This document shows positions 58,022 to 64,000 of a stretch of DNA of 64,000 bases, piece by piece. The notes under the pieces were generated by a model. That model was not told the origin of the DNA. It searched no databases and saw only the letters and a program-made list of their open reading frames with translations. A program made the translations under genes and the position numbers. Position 1 is the stretch's first letter; each line of letters starts with the position of its first letter. The stretch comes from Pseudomonas sp. LD120 (GTDB lineage: Bacteria; Pseudomonadota; Gammaproteobacteria; Pseudomonadales; Pseudomonadaceae). The stretch spans positions 3,038,001 through 3,102,000 of the forward strand of contig NZ_WVHL01000005.1 in the NCBI RefSeq assembly GCF_009861525.1. The letters are read 5' to 3'.

Positions 58022-59434
58022 CTATTGCCCGCGCTGCGGCATCCAGGCGCTGCTCAGTCGCGACCGCTGATTGCAGGGAATCGACAAGGTGGCGCGCAGG
58101 CCGCCCTGGGGCAGGTTGTCGAGGTTGATGCGCCCGCCCAGGTGGTGCGCGATAACGCTGACAATGGTCAAGCCCAGGCCGGCGCCGTGGGCGTTGCCGC
58201 GACTGTAGAAACGTTCGAACAGACGTTCGCGTTCAGCCTCGTCAATGCCGGGGCCCTGGTCCTCGACGCTGAGTTCGAACTGCTCGCCGGCCTGGCGCAG
58301 GCGCACGTTGATCACGCCGTTGGCCGGCGAAAAATTCACCGCGTTGCTGATCAGGTTGTTCAAGGCGATATCAATGGACGCGGCTTCGGCGCGAATCGGG
58401 TAGTCACGCTCATCCACGTCGAAGGACAGCTCCAGGCCCTTGCTCAGCAACCAGGGGGTCAGTTGTACCAGGCTTTCGCGCACGGTCTGGGCCAGATCCA
58501 CCGACTGAGTGTGGTGCTGCTGCGCCTTGGGCTCCAGGCGTGCCATGGTCAGCAATTGGTTGACCAGGCGTGCGGCGCGGTCGACGCCCAGGAGCAGGGA
58601 TTCCAGGGAGGCGCGGCGTTCTTGTTCGGTGCCGGCCTCCAACAGGTTCTGCGCGTGCACCCGCAGGACTGCAAGGGGGGTACGCAGCTCGTGGGCGGCG
58701 TCGGCAATGAAGCGCCGTTCCCGCCCCAGCACTTCCTGGATCTGCGTCAGCATGCGGTTGAGGGCGGCCTGCATGGGTTCCAGCTCGCTGGGCAAGGGCT
58801 CCAGGTGCAGTGGTTCCAGGGAGCCGCTGTGCCTCGCCCTCAGGGTCGCGGCCATGTTGGCCAGGGGGCGCAGGCCCCAGCCGATGGCCAGCCAGATCAT
58901 CACCGTCAGCAGCAGGCTGCCGACGATGTTGGGCCACAAGGTGTGACGCATGATGCGCCCGACCAGATCGCTGCGAATATCCACCCGTTCGCCAACCCAG
59001 ATCCGCAGGCCGCTGTCCTGATCGTCGAGGATGAATGCGCGCCACTGGCGGTCGCCTGCGTCCCGTTCATTGCTAAAGCCCGGTTCCAGGGGCGGCACCG
59101 CCAGGGCTGGCGCGCTGGTGGTGCGTACCAGCAGGCTGCCTTTGCGGCTCCACACCTGGAACGCGATCTTGCTTTCGTAGGGGTGGCCGTCGACCTGGGG
59201 TATGGCCTGGCTCAGCGCCAGGTTGAAGGCGTGGTACAGCTGGGCCTGGTCGGTGCTGCTGTTGGGCATGCGCATGATGCCCAGCAGCAGACGGGCATGT
59301 TGTGCCAGTTGGGCATCGTAGACTTCGTCGATCTCGTGATTGCTGTCGTGCAGGTTGAAGGCGGTGAGAATCAGCAGCCCCGCGAACAGCAGGCCGATGA
59401 TCAGGGTCAGGGTGCGCCGACGGATCGAACTCAT
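58022..59434 (-). CDS. Two-component sensor histidine kinase
   Basis: A 470-residue membrane kinase with two membrane segments flanking a periplasmic domain of about 130 residues, HAMP, HisKA with the phospho-His in ADAAHELRTPLAVL, and HATPase (GPGIDEAERERLFERF, GLGLTIV). It starts in the response regulator stop (ATGA) and is the last gene of an operon that begins at the window's right edge. Confidence 0.92.
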   Translation of the reverse strand: MSSIRRRTLTLIIGLLFAGLLILTAFNLHDSNHEIDEVYDAQLAQHARLLLGIMRMPNSSTDQAQLYHAFNLALSQAIPQVDGHPYESKIAFQVWSRKGSLLVRTTSAPALAVPPLEPGFSNERDAGDRQWRAFILDDQDSGLRIWVGERVDIRSDLVGRIMRHTLWPNIVGSLLLTVMIWLAIGWGLRPLANMAATLRARHSGSLEPLHLEPLPSELEPMQAALNRMLTQIQEVLGRERRFIADAAHELRTPLAVLRVHAQNLLEAGTEQERRASLESLLLGVDRAARLVNQLLTMARLEPKAQQHHTQSVDLAQTVRESLVQLTPWLLSKGLELSFDVDERDYPIRAEAASIDIALNNLISNAVNFSPANGVINVRLRQAGEQFELSVEDQGPGIDEAERERLFERFYSRGNAHGAGLGLTIVSVIAHHLGGRINLDNLPQGGLRATLSIPCNQRSRLSSAWMPQRGQ

Positions 59435-60093
59435 CGGCGCTCCTCCACCAGATAGCCGACCCCGCGGATGGTGCGGATCAGGTCGGCGGAGAACTTCTTG
59501 CGCAAGTGGTGGATGTGCACTTCCAGGGTGTTGCTTTCGGCTTCTTCATTCCAGCCATACAGCAGTTGCACCAGGCGGTCGCGGGTCATCACCCGGCCCG
59601 GCGGCGACAGCAGTTCGTAGAGCAACTGGTACTCCTTGGGCGTCAAGGCGACCGGCTCGCCGTGGTAGTGCACTTGCTGGGTGCCGGGGTCGAGGCTGAT
59701 GCCGGCGTGTTCGATCTGCACCCGGGCGCGGCCGGCGCTGCGCCGCAGCAGGGCACGCAACCGGGCCTTGAGTTCGTCCAGGTCGAAGGGCTTGATCAGG
59801 TAGTCGTCGGCGCCGGCATCCAGGCCGGCGATGCGGTCTTCGGTGGCGTCCCGGGCGGTCAGAATCAACACCGGCAGGGTCGATCCGCTGTCGCGCAGGC
59901 GCCGCAGCACCTCCAACCCGTCCAGGCGCGGCAGACCAAGATCGAGCAGGGCCAGGTCGAAGGTTTCACTGAGCAGTGCATGCAGCGCGCTGCTGCCGTC
60001 CTTGAGCCAGTCGACGGTGTAGCCCTCGCGGCTCAAGGCTTGATGGATACCTTCGCCCAGGGGCTGGTCATCTTCGATCAGTAGTAAGCGCAC
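59431..60093 (-). CDS. OmpR/PhoB-family response regulator
   Basis: A 220-residue regulator: receiver domain with Asp51 in LALLDLGLPRLDG and Lys in LIKPFDLDELKARL, then a winged HTH (TPKEYQLLYELL; VEVHIHHLRKK-like end). It is paired with the downstream kinase by overlap. The upstream TPR, SDR and ligase genes are in the same transcript unit. Confidence 0.92.
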   Translation of the reverse strand: MRLLLIEDDQPLGEGIHQALSREGYTVDWLKDGSSALHALLSETFDLALLDLGLPRLDGLEVLRRLRDSGSTLPVLILTARDATEDRIAGLDAGADDYLIKPFDLDELKARLRALLRRSAGRARVQIEHAGISLDPGTQQVHYHGEPVALTPKEYQLLYELLSPPGRVMTRDRLVQLLYGWNEEAESNTLEVHIHHLRKKFSADLIRTIRGVGYLVEERR

Positions 60094-60115
60094 AACGACT
60101 CCTGTCCCGTTTCGT

Positions 60116-60760
60116 TCATTTGATGTTCTGGCCGACCTTGTCCAGCAACGCCTTGATTTCTTCGCGTCGGCCCTGGTCGGCCACTTCCCGGCCGGGGCGC
60201 GGGGCTGCCTGCAAGGCTTTTAGCAGGGCCGCCCGAGCCTCGCCGTAGCGATCCTGGCGGTACAGGTGGTCGCCCCAGAAGTACAGACTATCCAGACCGT
60301 CGGGGTTGTACTGCAAGGCCTGCTTGAGCAGCGCTTCGGCCTTGTCGGCGTCGCCGAAGCCGATGGGCCAGCCGGGAACGCGATCATACAGCGCGGCGAG
60401 GCTGGTGTAGGCGGAACCTTGTAGCGCCTTGGGGTTCAGGCTCAGCGCCCGTTCCAGGTCGGCCTTGGCCGCCTTGGCCTTGCTCAGGGCGCCGAGTCCG
60501 CCCTGGGCTCCGGCCCAACTGCTGGTGATGATCCCCGACCAGATCCAGGCCTCGGCCAGCGTCGGGCGCTCCTGGGTGAAGGCTTGGGTTTGCGTGGCGA
60601 GCGTGGCAAAGGCGGCCGTGCGCTGGTTGTCGGGCAATTGGTACTGAATGTGCGCCCAGCTTTGCTGGATGTTGCTCAGACGTTCCTGGTCCGCAGTATC
60701 CAGGGCCCAGGCCGGTAGGCTCAGGCAGCCCAGTAAAAGTGCGCTGATCAAGGTTTTCAT
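60116..60760 (-). CDS. TPR-repeat periplasmic protein
   Basis: A 214-residue protein with a Sec signal (LISALLLGCLSLPAWAL) and tetratricopeptide-like helices (ALSLNPKALQGSAYTSLAALYDR; AEALLKQALQYNPDG). It probably acts as a periplasmic scaffold. It overlaps the SDR stop (ATGA), and the response regulator follows after 22 bases. Confidence 0.75.
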   Translation of the reverse strand: MKTLISALLLGCLSLPAWALDTADQERLSNIQQSWAHIQYQLPDNQRTAAFATLATQTQAFTQERPTLAEAWIWSGIITSSWAGAQGGLGALSKAKAAKADLERALSLNPKALQGSAYTSLAALYDRVPGWPIGFGDADKAEALLKQALQYNPDGLDSLYFWGDHLYRQDRYGEARAALLKALQAAPRPGREVADQGRREEIKALLDKVGQNIK

Positions 60761-61566
60761 GGTTCCTGATGCTCCCGTTCAGATCTGACACTGAGCCGCC
60801 GGATCAGCGGCAGATGTTTGCGCAAGCCACGGTCCACTACATTGGGCAGCAGGCTGTTGAGGCGCACGAAAAAACGCTCGGGCCAGCCCAGATACAGCTC
60901 GCGGTGGTCGCCGGCGATGGCGTGGACCACGGCGGCGGCCACGGTCTGTGGATCGTCGACATTGCTTTTAAGAGCGGCGTTCAAGGCTTGGGCCGCGGCG
61001 CTGTTCATGCGGGTCCGGGTTGCTCTGGGGGCCACGTAGAGCACGTTGACCCGAGTGTCCGCCAGTTCGCGGCGCAGGGCTTCGGAGAAGCCGCGCAGGG
61101 CGAATTTGCTGGCGCAGTAGGCGGTGTAGCCGGGGTAGCCGATGGAGCCGTAGGTGGACCCGACATTCACCACCATGGCGCTGGGCGCCTGTTGCAGCAT
61201 CGGCAGCAGCAGCCGGGTCAGGCACATTGGTGCGCTGATGTTGACCGCCAGCATGGCGTTGATCTCGGCATCATCGAGCTGCTCCAGCATGGCGAAATGA
61301 TTGATCCCGGCGGCGTTGATCAACAGATTGACCCCGCCAATGGATTCGGCCGCCAGCAGCACCTTGCGCCGGTCGCTGAGAAAGGTCAGGTCCGCCGAGA
61401 TCCAGCACAGGCGTTCCGGGTAACGCGCCAGCAACGGTTCAAGGGGCTCCTTGTGCCGGGCCACGGCCAGCACATGGGCACCACTGGCGCACAGGGCTTC
61501 GGCGATGGCGAGACCGATGCCACCACTGGCGCCGGTCAACACCACGCGGGCTTCAGGCAGACGCAT
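60757..61566 (-). CDS. Short-chain dehydrogenase/reductase
   Basis: A 269-residue classical SDR: VVLTGASGGIGLAIAE, NAAG, and YCASK with a Ser upstream in VNVGSTYGS. A C-terminal extension (YLGWPERFFVRLNSLLP) is typical of SDRs that act on fatty or membrane-bound substrates. ATG 61566 is chosen on overlap with the upstream gene. Confidence 0.85.
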   Translation of the reverse strand: MRLPEARVVLTGASGGIGLAIAEALCASGAHVLAVARHKEPLEPLLARYPERLCWISADLTFLSDRRKVLLAAESIGGVNLLINAAGINHFAMLEQLDDAEINAMLAVNISAPMCLTRLLLPMLQQAPSAMVVNVGSTYGSIGYPGYTAYCASKFALRGFSEALRRELADTRVNVLYVAPRATRTRMNSAAAQALNAALKSNVDDPQTVAAAVVHAIAGDHRELYLGWPERFFVRLNSLLPNVVDRGLRKHLPLIRRLSVRSEREHQEP

Positions 61567-62227
61567 GAGCGTTCTCCCCAGCACGTGGCAAGCCGCGGAA
61601 CATCTCGCTGTAGAGGTGGTAGACCACTTTCGAGGCATGGATCACCGCAGCCTGATCGGCCGGGTCTTCGAGGCGGTCCATCAGGCGCCGGTAGGTTTGC
61701 ATGTGTTCGATGTCCAGCGAGCCGTGGGAGGCCAGGTAGCTGAAGGCCGTCTGTGGCAGTTGCAGACTTTCTTGAATGCTCCCGGCGGCCATGGTGGCCA
61801 GGGCGATGCTGGTGCCTTCCAGGACGTTGACCATGCCGAACAGCCCCACCGGGTTGCCGCGAGCGATCAGGTCATAGAGAAAGCTCACCATCAGCTCGAT
61901 GGCCAGGGCCGGCTGGCCATCGCGCACGGCCTCGCGGTTGCCCCCGCAGGCGGCGATGTCGTTGAGTATCCACTGTTCATGGCCGTACTCCTCCTCGATG
62001 TACTCACACACCGCGCCCCGCAGCCATTCCAGGCGAGTTGGCAGGCGCGCGCCGCAGGCCATCATCAGCGGCACGGTGTGGCGCACGTGGTAGTAAGCCT
62101 GGGTCAAAAAGGCCCGGTAGCCTTCGAGGCTGACCTGGCCGACCAGGGCTTCACGAATGATTGGCAGGTTGAACAGTTGTTCACGGTCCTGGCTGGTGGC
62201 GGCTTGCAAGTGGTCAAAAAAACTCAT
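61553..62227 (-). CDS. TenA/heme-oxygenase-fold iron-containing redox enzyme-like protein
   Basis: A 224-residue helical protein (YYHVRHTVPLMMACGARLP; EYIEEEYGHEQWILNDI; a HGSLDIEHM segment) of the heme-oxygenase-like diiron family. The His and Glu residues in these motifs could bind iron. Some members oxidise or cleave amino acid or fatty substrates. It overlaps the ligase and SDR genes. Confidence 0.7.
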   Translation of the reverse strand: MSFFDHLQAATSQDREQLFNLPIIREALVGQVSLEGYRAFLTQAYYHVRHTVPLMMACGARLPTRLEWLRGAVCEYIEEEYGHEQWILNDIAACGGNREAVRDGQPALAIELMVSFLYDLIARGNPVGLFGMVNVLEGTSIALATMAAGSIQESLQLPQTAFSYLASHGSLDIEHMQTYRRLMDRLEDPADQAAVIHASKVVYHLYSEMFRGLPRAGENAHASA

Positions 62228-63705
62228 GATGGTGACTCCTCGGAATAAACAGGGGCGCAGAGCAAGTCGCGGTAGTGTTCGACGATTGCCTCGCGACGTG
62301 GTCGGCCGTTAGCGGTGAGCAGGCCGTTGCCGGGGGTAAAGGGTTGTTGCAGGCGGGTCCAGCGATGGACTTGGGCGTAATCGGGCAGCGCCTGGTTGGC
62401 TTCGGTCACGGCGGCCGCCAGTTCGCGGTCGCTGCAGTCGGGCCGATGCGGCCAGAGCAGGGCATGGTTGTGGGGCAGGGCTTCGCCGTAGACGAAGGCT
62501 TGGGCGATATGGCTGCGCTGGGTCAGTTCGGCTTCGACCCACTCGGGATTGACGTTGCGTCCGTAGCTGGTGACAAACTGGTGCTTTTTGCGGCCCTTGA
62601 GGTAGAGGTAGCCGTCGCTGTCGAATTCACCGATATCGCCGCTGTGCCACCAGCCATCGGGGCGGCCGGTTTCGCCCAGGTAACCCAGCAGCAACGAGCC
62701 TTCGATCAGCACCTCACCATCGGCCGCCAGGTGCACTCGGACATGGGGCAGAGGCTGGCCGACGCTGCCCGGACGCTGCTCGCCAGGACGGTTGAGGCAC
62801 ACCACCGAGGCGCATTCCGACAGCCCATAACCTTCGTACACCGGCAGGCCCAGGCGCTGGGCCCGTTGCAGCAGTTCCAGCGCGACCTTGGCCCCGCCGA
62901 CCGCGGCAAAACGCAGGTGGGCGGGGTTGAACAGGCGCTGTTCGGCGGCGCCCACCAGCAGCAGCAACAGCTGTGGCACCAGAATCAGGCTTTCGGGTTG
63001 GCGTTGGGCCAGGCAGCCGAGCAGGGTCGGCGCGTCGACCCCGCTGGCCCCCTGGATGCCCAGGGTTTTCTGGCTCGGCAGGCTGAGGGTGGCACCGGCA
63101 TAGAGCGCGGCGTAGCAGCCTAGGTTTTCCAGGAGAATCCCCAGGGGCAGCAGCGCCAAGTGGTGGCGCGGGTTGCAGGAATGACTGGCGTGCTCCAGCT
63201 CCCGGGCTACCCGCAGCAGGCTCTCGGCGCCCAGGCACACGCCTTTGGGAGTGCCGGTGGTGCCGGAGGTGAAGGTCAGTTTTGCGGTCCCTGGCGGCAG
63301 GGTCGACGGTTCATCGAAGCGCCGACGCCAGAATTCGCCTTGGCGCTCATAGCCGGCGGCTTGCAGTTGCGCGTCCTGGCCGTCTTCGGCCAGCAGCAGC
63401 TCGGCGCGGCTCTGTTCCAGGCAGTGCTGGCGCTGAGCGGCGCTGAAGAAGGGCGGCAGGGTCAGGCAGGTCAGGCCCTCGAACAGCGCCGCCAGGTCCC
63501 AGAGCAGCAGTTCAGGGCCGTTGTCCAAGGCCAGGGCGAGCACCTGGATTCGCTCATCGCGCAGGCGTTGCTGCCGGTACACCACCTCGGCATACAGCGT
63601 CGCGTAGTCCAGGCGCAGTTGGTCGCCCCACAGGGCAATGTGAATGGTCTTTTCTTCGGCGTGTTTACGCAGTGTTTCCTTGAAGCGCTGGATTTCAAGC
63701 GACAT
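62224..63705 (-). CDS. AMP-binding acyl-CoA/acyl-ACP ligase
   Basis: A 493-residue ANL ligase: LTFTSGTTGTPKG, a VYEGYGLSECASV motif and WWHSGDIGEFD. The C-terminal subdomain is complete (NGLLTANGRPRREAI gives the catalytic Lys/Arg region). ATG 63705 is chosen. It overlaps the hemolysin-like gene upstream and the TenA-like gene downstream by a few bases. Confidence 0.85.
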   Translation of the reverse strand: MSLEIQRFKETLRKHAEEKTIHIALWGDQLRLDYATLYAEVVYRQQRLRDERIQVLALALDNGPELLLWDLAALFEGLTCLTLPPFFSAAQRQHCLEQSRAELLLAEDGQDAQLQAAGYERQGEFWRRRFDEPSTLPPGTAKLTFTSGTTGTPKGVCLGAESLLRVARELEHASHSCNPRHHLALLPLGILLENLGCYAALYAGATLSLPSQKTLGIQGASGVDAPTLLGCLAQRQPESLILVPQLLLLLVGAAEQRLFNPAHLRFAAVGGAKVALELLQRAQRLGLPVYEGYGLSECASVVCLNRPGEQRPGSVGQPLPHVRVHLAADGEVLIEGSLLLGYLGETGRPDGWWHSGDIGEFDSDGYLYLKGRKKHQFVTSYGRNVNPEWVEAELTQRSHIAQAFVYGEALPHNHALLWPHRPDCSDRELAAAVTEANQALPDYAQVHRWTRLQQPFTPGNGLLTANGRPRREAIVEHYRDLLCAPVYSEESPS

Positions 63706-64000
63706 GGCTGTTCTCCTCGAACGACACCGGCAGGCCCAGGCGGTTAAACATCCCCATGTTGCGCAAGTGGATGAAACCGGCGCGGATGCTGCCCACGTGT
63801 ACCGATGGTTGGCTCTGGTAGTAGCTGCCCCAGTGATGACGCTCTTCACCGAGGCGCTCGGGGTCGGCGGCGCACAGGGTCAGGGGGCGCAGGCCCAGGC
63901 GATGAAAGCTGTTGACCAGACCGATATTGCCGGTGAACGCCACCCATTCCAGGTCGCCCATGGCCAGCAGCCAGGTGATGGCGATGATCGACAGGCGTGC
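63695..64000 (-). CDS. Thermostable-hemolysin-like protein, C-terminal part
   Basis: The frame runs to the window edge and gives at least 101 residues; the start lies outside. The segment LEWVAFTGNIGLVNSFHRLGL followed by PLTLCAADPERLG and a GSYYQSQP motif matches the thermostable hemolysin (T_hemolysin) family, now thought to be acyltransferase-like. It appears to be upstream in the same operon as the ligase, TenA-like and SDR genes. Confidence 0.75.
   Translation of the reverse strand, partial: ARLSIIAITWLLAMGDLEWVAFTGNIGLVNSFHRLGLRPLTLCAADPERLGEERHHWGSYYQSQPSVHVGSIRAGFIHLRNMGMFNRLGLPVSFEENSHVA

Noticed and set aside
1..64000. CRISPR arrays, tRNA or rRNA genes, prophage or IS transposase genes
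   Set aside because: No regular spaced repeats, no tRNA-like arms and no transposase or integrase motifs were seen on reading the window; small or divergent ones could be missed.

Overview
The window reads as a chromosomal segment of a fluorescent pseudomonad (Pseudomonas fluorescens / protegens / chlororaphis group). The reasons are high GC, pseudomonad housekeeping and accessory genes (DNA polymerase II, an AprX/AprA-type serralysin, gamma-glutamylputrescine catabolism, a DHCW-type cupin, REP-like repeats) and dense ATGA/TGATG-coupled operons. No rRNA, tRNA, IS element or CRISPR array was seen. All assignments come from reading protein motifs and from remembered families; no searches were run.

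Layout. 1-4.4 kb: end of a GMC oxidoreductase, polyamine catabolism genes (PuuB-like oxidase, PuuA-like ligase), a possible repeat element, and a small AdoMet decarboxylase (speD). 4.9-41.3 kb: a large specialised-metabolite locus of about 28 genes in three transcription blocks. Block A (+, 4.93-31.5 kb) has a phosphodiesterase-like protein, a B12-type radical SAM enzyme, a second radical SAM enzyme, an acyl-AMP ligase fused to a methyltransferase-like domain, an ACP, a Cys/Met-type PLP enzyme, a double OsmC-like protein, a VOC protein, a sulfotransferase, an AHBA-type HAD phosphatase, a type II dehydroquinase-like protein, a second carrier protein and a cysteine-type Cy-A-T-TE NRPS. After these come a VOC protein, a DUF1801 protein, a methyltransferase, an acetyltransferase, an APS kinase, an MMPL exporter with a lipoprotein-sorting-like protein and an outer-membrane barrel, a flavoprotein, a branched-polyamine-synthase-like protein and a PIG-L deacetylase. 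Block B (-, 36.0-31.4 kb) has an AHBA-synthase-like aminotransferase, its Gfo/Idh oxidoreductase partner, a MATE exporter and a family 2 glycosyltransferase. Block C (+, 36.6-41.3 kb) has a degenerate phosphodiesterase paralogue, a transglutaminase-like protein, an SDR, a ROK sugar kinase and a YczE-like membrane protein. 41.5-64 kb: ordinary pseudomonad genes (polB, serralysin, transporters, GMC oxidase/LysR pair, MFS/TetR pair) and a tight operon with a two-component system, SDR, heme-oxygenase-fold protein, acyl ligase and thermostable-hemolysin-like protein.

How the locus may work (inference). The DegT aminotransferase, Gfo/Idh oxidoreductase, HAD phosphatase, ROK kinase and dehydroquinase-like protein match RifK, RifL, RifM, RifN and RifJ, the kanosamine/aminoshikimate genes that make 3-amino-5-hydroxybenzoate (AHBA) in rifamycin and mitomycin producers. 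Homologues of RifG (aminoDHQ synthase) and RifH (aminoDAHP synthase) are not in the window. The acyl-AMP ligase, free ACP, glycosyltransferase and PIG-L deacetylase recall the opening steps of mitomycin assembly (AHBA loaded on an ACP, amino-sugar transfer, N-deacetylation). A cysteine-type NRPS module, two radical SAM enzymes, a sulfotransferase with its own APS kinase, and a polyamine-synthase-like protein with a nearby SAM decarboxylase would take the product beyond any mitosane I know. Two VOC proteins, a MATE pump and an MMPL/periplasmic/OM-barrel set look like self-protection and export. I do not recognise a described product. The locus holds no regulator, and its two promoter regions are markedly AT-rich.
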